Origin: Blastocatellia bacterium
GTDB taxonomy: Bacteria; Acidobacteriota; Blastocatellia; Chloracidobacteriales; JADJPF01
Direction of reading: 5' to 3'
NCBI GenBank assembly: GCA_016713405.1
Contig: JADJPF010000023.1
Span: 43,197-107,196 of the forward strand
Length of the DNA: 64,000 nt
Shown: in pieces, positions 54,021-63,646 of the stretch
Position numbering within the stretch: the first letter of the stretch is position 1
Layout of the letters: the number at the start of each line of letters is the position of its first letter
Position numbers and translations under genes: made by a program
Notes under the pieces: generated by a model
Database searches by the model: none
Told to the model about the DNA's origin: nothing
The model's input: only the letters and a program-made list of their open reading frames with translations

Positions 54021-56060
54021 TTATTTTGATAAAAGTTCTTGTAACCAAGATTTAGCCGCAGTTAATTCACGTCTTACAGTTGAATCTGAAATATCTAATA
54101 GTTTTGCAATTTGTTCTGAAGTAAAACCACCAAAAAAACTTAACTCTATTATTTGGGCTTGTCTTGGGTTTGCCTCAGCTAATTTGTTTAGAGCATCCTC
54201 TAAAACAAATAAATCCAGATCCTGTGTTTTAGACAAGTGAAGAATATTTTCAATAGGGATTTTATAAAAGTTGCTACCTCGTTTAGCTCTATTATGTGAT
54301 ATCGCATAATTCACTAAAATATGTTTCATAATACAAGCTGCTGAGGCAAGAAAATGCTTGCGGTTTTCCCATTCTAGTTCTGATTCTGCTATTTGAATAT
54401 AAGCTTCATTAATAAGTGCAGTTGTTTGAAGTGTATGATTGCTTCGCTCTTTTCTTATATAACTATCAGCTATTTTATGAAGTTCTGTATAAACTAAAGG
54501 TAATAACTTATCTAAGGCTAATTTTTCGCCGTCATTCCACTTATTAAGTAATTGTGTAATTAGTTGATTATCAAGAAGATGTGACAAAGTATCATTATTA
54601 ATGAAATTTGTTTTATTAATCGTTTTATTTGTGATTGTAGAATCTGAACTTTCAAAACTAATTTTTTCTACCCTTTCACTATTTGAAATCATTCTGTTTG
54701 GGTCAAGTTCTAGCAGTAAAAGCATTTGTTCAGCAAATTCATCTGGGGTAGGGCGTTTTTTTGGATCTTTAACTAAAGCACTCATAACTAATTGCTCTAA
54801 AGAAACAGAAATTTCAGGATTTAGTTCTCTAAGTGGTCTAGGTTCTTGGGTTAAAATTGTCCCTATTAAAGTAAAAAAATTACTAGAATCTGATAAAAAA
54901 GGCAGAGTTCCACAAAGCATTTGATATGCAATTACACCTAAGCTATAAACATCAGATTGACCATTGTAGGTCAAGCCTTGTAGCCGTTCAGGTGCCATAT
55001 AATTTGGTGTACCAATAAGATGACCTGTTTGGGTTAAAGATTCTTGAGAAAAACCTTCTACTTGACTAATTATTTTAGCAATTCCAAAATCAACAACTTT
55101 AATAATTTCAACATTTTCTGAATTATGAAGAAAAATATTATCTGGCTTTATATCTCTATGAATAATACCTAATTGATGTGCTTTGCTAAGGACATTACAA
55201 ACAGGGATAAGTATTTCTGCTAGTCTTACAGGTGAGAAAATAGTCCTTTGAGCCATTTCACTAGCAAGCGTGTAGCCTTCTAATAACTCCATAACTAAAT
55301 AAGCCATTCCATTTTCAGAGATTCCAAAATCAATTACAGTAACTGCATTAGGATGATTTACCCGACAAGCTGAAATTCCTTCTAGTTGAAATCTTTCTAA
55401 TGCTTGTTTATTTTCACTACCTGTAAAGGGGCGAAAAATCTTTATAGCTACAGCCATTTGCAAATTAAGATGAATTGCACGATAAACCGCACCAAAGCCG
55501 CCTTTTCCTATTTTTTTCTCTAATTTATATTTTTTATCTAAAACCAGTCCTGGTAATAGATCTACTAATGTGGAAAAAACTTTATTTGTTCGCTTTTGCT
55601 CTTCTATTAAAGCTTCTTTTTCTTTTTTTAATTCTTGGTATTGATTTTCTAAAAGTTGATTTTTTTCTTCTAACTCTTTACGTAAAAAGTGAATTGTTAG
55701 CTGGTTTTCTATTCGTACAAGAACTTCTTCGACTTGAAAAGGCTTAGAAATATAATCAACTGCACCTACCTTAAAAGCGTTAACCTTATCTAATACATCA
55801 TCCATAGCACTAATAAAAATTACAGGTAGTTTATTAGTGTTAATGTCTTTTTTTAGTTCCTGACAAACTTCGTAGCCGTTTAATTCAGGCATTGAAATAT
55901 CTAAGAGGATTAAATCTGGTGGTAGAGTACGTATTGCTGTTAAAGCGCGAGTTGCAGAGGTTGATTTTCTAACTTTATATTGATTTTCTTTTAGGATTTT
56001 TTCTAAAACATTTATGTTATCTATATTGTCATCTACTACAAAAATATCTGCTTTAGCCAT
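54021..56060 (-). CDS. Receiver-Ser/Thr kinase-ECF sigma factor fusion
   Basis: 679 residues in one clean frame. Receiver about 1-122: acidic pocket Asp10/Asp11, phospho-acceptor Asp54 in LLDIS, Lys106 in ISKPF. A coiled coil spans about 125-160. Ser/Thr kinase about 178-450: glycine loop GKGGFG (185-190), Lys207 in AIKIF, HRD at 301-303, DFG 324-326, APE 356-358. A Ser/Thr/Asn-rich linker spans about 460-495. ECF sigma about 500-679 of the TIGR02999 kind: region 2 (LPLVYTELHKIADSYIRKE, TALINEAYIQI, RKHFLASAACIMKHILV) and region 4 with HTH (FGGFTSEQIAKLLDISDSTVRREL). The start overlaps the hybrid-kinase stop as TAATG, so the two are translationally coupled. I infer phosphorelay to receiver, then kinase, then sigma activity. 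Confidence 0.9.
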   Translation of the reverse strand: MAKADIFVVDDNIDNINVLEKILKENQYKVRKSTSATRALTAIRTLPPDLILLDISMPELNGYEVCQELKKDINTNKLPVIFISAMDDVLDKVNAFKVGAVDYISKPFQVEEVLVRIENQLTIHFLRKELEEKNQLLENQYQELKKEKEALIEEQKRTNKVFSTLVDLLPGLVLDKKYKLEKKIGKGGFGAVYRAIHLNLQMAVAIKIFRPFTGSENKQALERFQLEGISACRVNHPNAVTVIDFGISENGMAYLVMELLEGYTLASEMAQRTIFSPVRLAEILIPVCNVLSKAHQLGIIHRDIKPDNIFLHNSENVEIIKVVDFGIAKIISQVEGFSQESLTQTGHLIGTPNYMAPERLQGLTYNGQSDVYSLGVIAYQMLCGTLPFLSDSSNFFTLIGTILTQEPRPLRELNPEISVSLEQLVMSALVKDPKKRPTPDEFAEQMLLLLELDPNRMISNSERVEKISFESSDSTITNKTINKTNFINNDTLSHLLDNQLITQLLNKWNDGEKLALDKLLPLVYTELHKIADSYIRKERSNHTLQTTALINEAYIQIAESELEWENRKHFLASAACIMKHILVNYAISHNRAKRGSNFYKIPIENILHLSKTQDLDLFVLEDALNKLAEANPRQAQIIELSFFGGFTSEQIAKLLDISDSTVRRELTAAKSWLQELLSK

Positions 56061-58177
56061 TAATTAACCCTTTCGATAAGATCTAAGAGTTTGTCAACCT
56101 CTAGATTGCTAATCATAGATTGCATCTGCCTTGCTAATTCTGAATCTTTTTCTTTAATCTGATCAACTATAGTTTCAGCCTTGTCAGTATCACAAATTGT
56201 AAGTGCTTGAGTAAGTTCTTTTAGCCATTCTGATGGCACTTGGTTTAATCTTTCTCTTTCAAAAATTTCTGTAAGTAATTTATCAGGCAAGATTTCTGTA
56301 GAGATTATATTTTCATAAAGAAATTCTACTTTTAAGTATTTAGCTAAAGTGTCAAAAATTTCTATCTCTCGAAAAGGCTTTGTTAAAATATCATTACAAC
56401 CACAACTTAAAATTTCTGATTCCTCTTGCTTAAATGCACTAGCTGTTAATGCAATTATTACAGTAGGCTTAAGAGTTTTATTTTTTAACTCTAGTTTTCT
56501 AATTTGTTTAGTTGCCTCATAACCATCTAAAACAGGCATACGCATATCCATCCAAATTAAACTAGGGTGCCAATCTGACCAGATTTTAATAGCTTCTTGT
56601 CCATTAGCCGCTTCTTGAACTAAAAAACCAACTTTTTGTAACATTAAAGAAAGTAAATAACGGCTTTCTAAATAATCATCAACTATTAAAATGCGAAATG
56701 TAGCTTGATTGTTTGCTAAACCAACTACTCTAGCAAACTCTGTTTGACTGGTTTCCATATTGCTTTTAGGTAACTTAACATTAAAAAAGAAACAACTTCC
56801 TTTACCTAAATTGCTTTTAGCATAAATTTTACCTCCCATTAAATGGATAATATCCCTACTAATAGATAGTCCAAGCCCTGTCCCTTCCTGAGTTGACTCT
56901 CTATTACTAGCCTGTGCAAATGGTTCAAATATTTGTTCTAACTCATTTTCTGGGATTCCTATCCCTGTATCTTCAACTTCAAAACTAGCAATATCTTTGT
57001 CCCAACTTACACGCAATATAATTTTACCTTTTTGAGTAAATTTTATTGCATTACTAATAAGGTTGACTAAAACTTGGCGGAGTTTGTTTGCGTCTGCTAA
57101 AACATACTGAGGTAAATTATTAGCAGGCTTGTAGATAAATTCTAAATTTTTTGCTGTTGCACGAGTAGCAAAAGTTGAAGCAATATCTTCTAGCAGCAAA
57201 AAAGGCTCAAAAGGCTTTTCTATAAGGGCTAATTTTCCTGTCTCGATTTTTGAAATAGATAACACATCATTAATTAATCCTAATAAATGCTCTCCATTAC
57301 GTGTCATAATAGATAAGTATTTTTTCTCTTCTGCTTCACGTTCTTTTTTATGCTGCATTATTTGAAGTAGCCCTAAAATTACATTTAGTGGTGTGCGTAA
57401 CTCATGGCTCATATTTGCTAAAAATGTACTTTTAGCTTGGTTAGCTTCTGATGCTTTTTTTTTCTGATAGCTCTACCTTCTGAATTTTTTCTTTAAGTTC
57501 TTCATTTTTTTATCTAATAATAAATTTTTTGCTTCTAAATCTATAGTCTGTTGTTCTATGATTCTGGCATTAACAAAATTACCCATCCGAATATTAAAAG
57601 AAAACCTAGCAAAATAAAAAGCTACAAAAGTGCTAAAAGTGCCAGCCCAATAAGCTTCAGGAATATTTATTAACTCTCGTATTGATAAAATAAAAAATAT
57701 ATAGTTAAAAAATAGAGGAAGTATTAACTTACTAGGATAATAAAATATAGAAGATAAAATAAAAGTCATTAATATATAAATATAAGCATATTTTCTAACA
57801 ATCATTGTTTGTAAAAATAAAATGTCAAAAAAAGCAATAATAAAAATCAAATATATAAACGATAGTGATCTATGAAGAGAGTTGATGTTTTTACTAAATT
57901 TTGGTATATTATAGTCAAAAATTAGCCAAAATATTAAAGAGCTAATAAGAAGTAGTGAATGTAATAGCCAAAAAGGTCTTGCAAAAACAGAATTAAAAGA
58001 AAATATATTTAAGAAATTAATTAAAGACATTGCAAAACCGCTCCAAATAATGCAAAACCAAGCAAAAGTCTTTAATTGAAGGTAACTAACATGCATTAAC
58101 TCATTAAGAAACTGTTCTTTATGATTTTCTGGCATTTCATCAAATGTACCAAAAAGAAGTTTTCTTAATTGCTTCAT
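56060..58177 (-). CDS. Membrane hybrid histidine kinase with receiver, two frameshifts
   Basis: Two pieces join into about 705 residues. The first (58177 to about 57511) has MKQLRKLLFG and six or so membrane helices, then a coiled coil LEAKNLLLDKK. Breaks are at the T-runs 57505-57511 and 57455-57463; adding one base to each links DKKNEELKEKIQKVE and SEKKKASEANQAKSTFLAN to the catalytic part. That part has HisKA MSHELRTPLN, N box NLISNAIKF, G1 EDTGIGIPE, G2 GTGLGLSI, and a receiver with ILIVDDY, LIWMDMRMP and LTKPF. The sensor is the membrane module, ligand unknown. AAGGAAG precedes ATG. The gene ends on the start of the receiver-kinase-sigma gene and follows the DUF4010 gene by 16 bases. Confidence 0.8.
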
Positions 58178-58193
58178 ACATTTTCTTCCTTGC

Positions 58194-59438
58194 TTAAAAC
58201 AATATTAAAAATATACCAACAATAAACCCTAAAATGTAGATAAGAGAAACTTTATAAAAAAGTTGTCTATTACCAAGCAATGCTACCATAGCAGCCTTAA
58301 AGACCGAATTAGCCATTATTGCAATTAAAATAACTCTCCAACCATTATCAGCATCAAATGTATTATTTTTAACAAGTTGAGCCGTAGAAATTGTAATAGC
58401 GTCAACGTCTGTTAAGCCAGAAATTGCTGCAATTATATAAATTCCTTTATTGCCAAAATAGTCTTTAGCTACAGCAATAGCAAATAAAATTACAACATAA
58501 AAAACACTAAAAAACAGTGCAGTTTTTAGTTGAGCAGGGTTGTTTTGCTCAGGCATTTGCCCAGTAATTTTGTCACCAAAAAACCAAAGTAAAAAAGAAA
58601 GCAGTAGAAAAGTAACAAACATTATTAAAATCGGTATACTTGCTTTAGGTAAGAAGCTTGGAGCTACAACAGCAATTTCTAAAAGGACACGAATAAAAAC
58701 GACGGTCGAAGCAAGAATTATTACTAGAGTTGAAGCATTATTATTTGCAGGTGCATTTGCAGAAAGTTTTGCATAACTAGCAGTAGTTGCAGTGCTAGAA
58801 ATCATTCCTCCTAATATGCCACTAACAAAAATTCCTACATCTTCTTGGAAAAATCTATATTTATAAATTATATATCCACCTAAGTTAATAGCTACAATTA
58901 AAACTACTAATAACCACATTTTATAAGGATTAAAAATTGAGTATGGGCCATAGGTTTCATTAGGTAATACAGGTAAAATCACTAAAGCAATTAATACAAA
59001 TTGCATAATTGCTTTTAAGTCATTATCTCCTAATTTAGCTAGTATTCCACGTAACTGGTTTTTTAATTGTAGTAAAATAGCTACAGAGCCACCAATAGCA
59101 ATAGCAACTTCTAGCGGGCCAACAGTTAAAAAAGCTCCAACACCAAACATTAATAAAATAGCTACTTCAGAAGTTATACCTGCTAAGGAAGTCTCATTTT
59201 TTAAAGCAATTAAATTACCTATTAAAACCAGTGCAGCCAGTGATAAAAAAGCGGATGCAATTACCCAACCACCAAAACTTTTAGCTAAAAGTCCGCAAAC
59301 TGTTCCAAAAATTGTAATAAGCGGAAATGTTCTTAACCCTGCTAAATGTGCAGCAGCAGCATACTCTCTTTGCAGTCCAACAAGTAAACCTAAACCTAAA
59401 GCTATTGCTAATTGCTCAAATATAGTTGTTAATTCCAT
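58194..59438 (-). CDS. MgtC/SapB-DUF4010 membrane protein
   Basis: 414 residues with about 12 hydrophobic segments. The N-terminus FEQLAIALGLGLLVGLQREY with LAGLRTFPLITIFG is the MgtC signature, and the rest matches DUF4010 with GGMISSTATTASYAKLS and ISGLTDVDAITISTAQL. MgtC proteins help cells survive magnesium limitation and modulate the ATP synthase; the DUF4010 group is uncharacterised and may transport ions. It is transcribed 16 bases ahead of the hybrid kinase, so it may be sensed by, or provide input to, that kinase. Confidence 0.85.
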   Translation of the reverse strand: MELTTIFEQLAIALGLGLLVGLQREYAAAAHLAGLRTFPLITIFGTVCGLLAKSFGGWVIASAFLSLAALVLIGNLIALKNETSLAGITSEVAILLMFGVGAFLTVGPLEVAIAIGGSVAILLQLKNQLRGILAKLGDNDLKAIMQFVLIALVILPVLPNETYGPYSIFNPYKMWLLVVLIVAINLGGYIIYKYRFFQEDVGIFVSGILGGMISSTATTASYAKLSANAPANNNASTLVIILASTVVFIRVLLEIAVVAPSFLPKASIPILIMFVTFLLLSFLLWFFGDKITGQMPEQNNPAQLKTALFFSVFYVVILFAIAVAKDYFGNKGIYIIAAISGLTDVDAITISTAQLVKNNTFDADNGWRVILIAIMANSVFKAAMVALLGNRQLFYKVSLIYILGFIVGIFLILF

Positions 59439-59489
59439 TTTTATTAATTACTTTTGCAGCTAAATTAAGATTAAATTTTAATGATGTGA

Positions 59490-59517
59490 AGCTTCCCAAA
59501 GATTTCTTTGGGAAGCT
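59490..59517. terminator. Hairpin between the DUF4010 and aminotransferase genes
   Basis: AGCTTCCCAAAG and CTTTGGGAAGCT pair perfectly over 12 bases around a four-base loop, about 14 bases after the aminotransferase stop on the minus strand. The T tract is weak; a terminator or processing stem is likely. Confidence 0.6.
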
Positions 59518-59531
59518 ATCAAACAAAGGGG

Positions 59532-60683
59532 TTAGGAAAGAGCTTTAACAATTTGTTCTGCTGCTTTTATGAGCATATCTTCTTCTCGAGCAAAGCAGAA
59601 ACGCATATATTTTTCACCTGCTGCACTATCAGTAAAAGCTGTGCCAGGTACACCAGCAACTTGGCCTTTTTCAATTAAAAATTGAGTTAAACTTTCTGAA
59701 TCAGCAAAATTTTCAGGAATTTTTGCCCAAGCATAAAAGTTAGACCGAGAATCATAAACATCAAAACCTACTTTAGTTAGAGCCTCGGTTAAAATCTTTC
59801 GTTTAGCTGCATAGGCACTACGCAATCTTTCATAATAGCCTTCATCAGTAGTTAAAACACGGGCTAATGCAAGTTGAAGTGGTGTAGGAGTACAAACATA
59901 AAAAATATTTCCTACATTATGAACTGGCCCTACTAACTCGCCAGCACCAAAAACATAGCCTAAACGCCAGCCAGAGACCGCCCAAGACTTAGAAAAAGAG
60001 TTACAAGTAATTGTGCGTGAGTACATATCTGGTAGTGTTGCAATGGAAATATGGTCTTCTTCTGAAATAACAAAATGCTCATAAACTTCATCAGAGATAC
60101 ATAAAAGGTCAAATTCTATACAACAATCAGCAATTGCTTGTAGCTCATCACGAGTAAAAACTTTTCCTGTTGGATTGGTTGGACTACAAACTAAAATTGC
60201 TTTGAGAGGGTAGTCTTTGCGCTCTTTTCCTGCTTGACATCGTGCGCGAAGCTCAGCTACATCTAGTTTTAAGTCCTGTCCTTGCAGTTCAATTACATCT
60301 GCTTTAGCATTACAAGTTTCTAGGATTTTTTTGTGATAAGGATAATAAGGCTCAAATAAAATCATTGAAGCATTAGTCAAATAAGTATGTGCAATTGATA
60401 CTAATGCTCCTGTTGCTCCAGGAGTGATAAGGATTTGATAGGGTTTAGAATCCACATCAATTTTAATTTTATTAAAACGAGCTATTTTTTCTGCTGTTGC
60501 TCTACGTAGTTCAGGCACTCCTTCAAATAATGAATAATGGTTAAGCCCATCGCTTATTACTTGATTAAGCGCGGCTGATAAAACTGGTTCTAGGGCCACC
60601 TCAGATTGACCCTGCACTAAATTTCCACTTGGTGGAACTAGACGGGTAATCATACGAATATCTGGTTTAGATTTTTTGGTCAC
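59532..60683 (-). CDS. PLP-dependent class I/II aminotransferase (aspartate type)
   Basis: 383 residues from GTG 60683; GTGAGG six bases upstream supports this over a longer GTG start. Fold-type I motifs: VPPSGNLVQGQSE, ITPGATGALVSIAH, VCSPTNPTGKVF with the conserved Asn, ISDEVYEHF with the Asp and Tyr that hold PLP, and the Schiff-base lysine in SFSKSWAVSGWRLGY. The C-terminal MRFCFAREEDM carries the substrate-binding Arg. It resembles aspartate/aromatic aminotransferases of the AatA/PatA-like group. The donor and acceptor cannot be fixed. It is monocistronic by its flanking hairpins. Confidence 0.9.
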   Translation of the reverse strand: MTKKSKPDIRMITRLVPPSGNLVQGQSEVALEPVLSAALNQVISDGLNHYSLFEGVPELRRATAEKIARFNKIKIDVDSKPYQILITPGATGALVSIAHTYLTNASMILFEPYYPYHKKILETCNAKADVIELQGQDLKLDVAELRARCQAGKERKDYPLKAILVCSPTNPTGKVFTRDELQAIADCCIEFDLLCISDEVYEHFVISEEDHISIATLPDMYSRTITCNSFSKSWAVSGWRLGYVFGAGELVGPVHNVGNIFYVCTPTPLQLALARVLTTDEGYYERLRSAYAAKRKILTEALTKVGFDVYDSRSNFYAWAKIPENFADSESLTQFLIEKGQVAGVPGTAFTDSAAGEKYMRFCFAREEDMLIKAAEQIVKALS

Positions 60684-60796
60684 GCCAAACCTCACTAAAT
60701 AAAGATATTTGCTCTATTTTCAAGCTAAGTAAAATACTGATAAACAGAGCTTTGGCGATTATAACATACAAAAATCTTTCCAAAGATGGCATCTAG

Positions 60797-62103
60797 CTAT
60801 TTTGTTAAAACTTGCTCAGGTTGTTTTCCTAGTTGGGTTTCCTCCGGCGCACCTGCATGCAAGCGATGGCCTGTAATAAGACGCGCACCTCGTTTATAAG
60901 TAAAATAAGACCAAACCCATTGAAAAAAGACTATAAAACGGTTGCGAAAACCTATTAAAAAGAAAATATGTACAGCCATCCACATAACCCAGGCTAGCAA
61001 ACCGCTAAATTGTAATTTTCCTGAGTATGCAACTGCTGCTGAACGTCCAATTGTTGCCATACTTCCTTTATCAACATAGTGAAATTCTAGGGGTTCTTTA
61101 CCTTCTAGCATATTAATTATTGATTTAGCTGCTGTAACGCCTTGCTGCATTGCAACAGGAGCAACGCCCGGCAATGGTTGGCCTGTTTGATGTGTAAAAC
61201 AAGCTGTATCACCAATTACTAAAACTTCTTTATGACCTGGTATGGTTAAATCTTTATTAACTATTACTCGTCCGGCCCGGTCTAGCTCAACTCCTAAAGT
61301 TTTAGTAATTGAATTACTTTGTACACCTGCGCCCCAAAGCACAGTTGCAGAAGGAATAAATCCTTTATCTAGTTCTACACCTTCAGCATTTATATTTACA
61401 ACACTTACACCTGTGCGAACTTCTACACCTAAGTTTTGCAATTGTTCAGTAGCTTTTTGAGAAAGATTTTCTGGAAATGAGGATAAAATTTTATCAGCCC
61501 GTTCAACTAAAATTACTTTTGTAGATGTAGGGTTAATGGTGCGAAAATCAGACTTTAATACATGACGTGCAAGTTCAGCTAAGGCTCCAGCTAGTTCAAC
61601 ACCCGTCGGGCCGCCACCAATAACAACAAAAGTTAGTAATTGACGTTCTTTTTCTGCATTTTGTTCACGCTCGGCTTCTTCAAATGCAACTAGCACACGA
61701 CGACGAATTTCTATTGCTTCATCTAAATCCTTAAGTCCAATAGCATATTTTTCCCATTTGTTATTGCCAAAATAGTTGTTTTTCATCCCAGTGGCTAAAA
61801 TTAAATAATCATAGTTAATTTGACCATTAGTAGTTTTTATTGTCCGATTTCTCAAGTCTACGCTTAAAACTTCATCTAGGATGACATTAGTATTTTTTGT
61901 TTTCGCAAAGCTGAACGAAGCGGAAAGGCTATTTCTGCTGGAGAAATACCAGCAATAGCAACTTGGTAGAGTAAGGGCTGGAAAAGATGATGATTAAGTC
62001 TATCTATTAGTGTAATTTCAACAGTAGCCGATTTTAATTCTTTGGCAGCTTTTAAGCCACCAAAACCACCTCCAATAATTACTACATGCGGTTTTTTTGA
62101 CAT
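60797..62103 (-). CDS. ndh: Type II NADH:quinone oxidoreductase (NDH-2), one frameshift
   Basis: Two pieces join into about 435 residues when one base is added to the T-run at 61893-61898 (LRKQKNTNVILDEV then DLRNRTIKTT). The first piece has the FAD Rossmann motif VVIIGGGFGGLKAAKEL and HLFQPLLYQVA; the second has ILATGMKNNYFG, the NADH motif VVIGGGPTGVELAGAL, VLWGAGVQ, the FAD motif VIGDTACF and a C-terminal hydrophobic helix (FRNRFIVFFQWVWSYFTY) that anchors it. It oxidises NADH and reduces quinone without pumping protons. ATG 62103 is preferred to TTG 62112. Confidence 0.88.
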
Positions 62104-62341
62104 ATCTTCCAAAGACCTCGCTTTAGTTCTATAGTTTTATATAACTACTACACTTGGGTTTTACGTCTGCAAACCCAATAGAGTTTATCATTGTTAGATA
62201 AAATCTTAGTGTTAAATGATTAAGTTTAAGTAAAATAACAGTTTTTGAAGGATTTTGATTGTTATTATTTATTGTAAAAAATCTAAGATCTATGCTTTTA
62301 TCTTTATTAATAAATAAAATACTGTTAGTTATAAAAATTCT

Positions 62342-62989
62342 ATGGTCAAAGTTAATTTAGTTTACCCAAAAATTCCTGATAGTAGAAATTCTCCTACAAA
62401 AGCTTGTATTGCTTTTAGGAAATATGATGGGACAAATTTGCATTGGGTATGGGAAAGAGAACTTAGCTGGTATGGTTTTGGAACACGCCGAGATCGCTTT
62501 GATTTAGATGAGCAAGGGATTAAGGATTTTAACCAAGCTCATCCAGGACTTGAAGAGTCACCAGAAATTTTCTTAGAGAATTTTGCAAAACCACTAGAAA
62601 CTATATTTTTAGAAAATCCAAAATATCAAACTAGCCCAGAAATTATAGTTTTACAGAGTTTTTGGCCCTAATTCTTTTGCTGGAATGCACAAAAAGACGA
62701 CTCTAAAGAATTAGTTTTATTTGATGTGCAAACAGATATAGAAATTATTAGTCCTGATGAATTTATTGTAGATTTTGCAGAGCTAAATATTGCAGAAGTA
62801 GTTTATAAAGGCAAACTTACAGGAAAATTTAAGGATGATGTACGTGAAGGAAAATATGATGTAGTTGAAGGAGTTATTTGCAAAGGTGGAAAAGGGGATG
62901 ATTTATGGATGGTAAAAATTAAAACCTATGAATATCTGGAAAAATTAAAACAAGCTTTTGCAGATGACTGGGAAAACTACTGGGAATAA
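62342..62989 (+). CDS. RNA ligase (nucleotidyltransferase) family protein, two compensating frameshifts
   Basis: About 215 residues, written as one feature across an apparent TAA at 62670. Motif I is IAFRKYDGTNLHWVW, with Lys of KYDG taking AMP. Between 62659 and 62695, reading the other frame gives GPNSFAGMHKK, the conserved motif III of T4 Rnl2-like RNA ligases; the frame shifts out at the T-run 62659-62663 and back at the A-run 62691-62695. LFDVQ (motif IIIa), VVEGVICKG (motif IV) and MVKIKT (motif V) follow. It would seal RNA nicks with ATP. No kinase, RtcB or CRISPR partner is next to it. Being short, it is a minimal core ligase. Confidence 0.7.
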
Positions 62990-63093
62990 ATACCTGTAAT
63001 CAATAGCAAAAAGAGAAAATGCAAGCGGAACAAAAGTAAAAAGTTGGTGTCTAAAATAAAAAAATCATAACTTTGTAAAGGAAGTCTACAAAG

Positions 63094-63591
63094 ATGAAAA
63101 ACTCTATAAAACAATTTTTTACTTTAATACTCGCATTTTTTGTTGGAACATTAGTAAATCATACAAATAATTATTTTATAAACATTGATAGCACTAATAA
63201 ATCTAAAGAAAATCCCTCTCAAAATAATTTTGAAGAAGATTTGTTATTAGAAGACATTACAGAAATAGAAGAAAGTTTATTAAATAAGCAATCTCCTAAA
63301 GTAGTAAAACGTTCATATTGCAACATAGTCCCTGTAAAAGTAATACATCGAGAAATTCCAATTTATCCAGAAAAAGCAAAGGCAGAAAACATTACAGGAG
63401 ATGTTCTAATAAGAGTTGAAGTTAATGAGCAAGGAAATGTTGTTCTAGCACGTGGTGATTCTGCTAATAATCCACTTTTACAAGAAGTTGCTATTGTTGC
63501 TGCTTGTAAAACAACCTTTTCTTTTCCAGAAGATTATAAAAACTCTATTCCTGCACCTATACTTTTAACCTATAGATTTACATTGGATTAG
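63094..63591 (+). CDS. TonB C-terminal domain protein
   Basis: 165 residues. One N-terminal hydrophobic segment (about 8-26), an acidic linker, then the TonB-type domain with PIYPEKAKAENITGDVLIRVEVNEQGNVV and LLQEVAIVAACKTTFSFPE. This is the energy-transducer family fold (about 75 residues) that contacts TonB-dependent receptors. Unlike true TonB it lacks an N-terminal Ser-His pair and the Pro-rich spacer, so it may be a periplasmic TonB-like variant. The two Oar-like receptors in the window are possible partners. GGAAG occurs before ATG. Confidence 0.8.
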   Translation: MKNSIKQFFTLILAFFVGTLVNHTNNYFINIDSTNKSKENPSQNNFEEDLLLEDITEIEESLLNKQSPKVVKRSYCNIVPVKVIHREIPIYPEKAKAENITGDVLIRVEVNEQGNVVLARGDSANNPLLQEVAIVAACKTTFSFPEDYKNSIPAPILLTYRFTLD

Positions 63592-63646
63592 AAAAAATAA
63601 TATATTAAGGAGCTAATTATTAATTATTTTGATTAAAAGGAAATAG

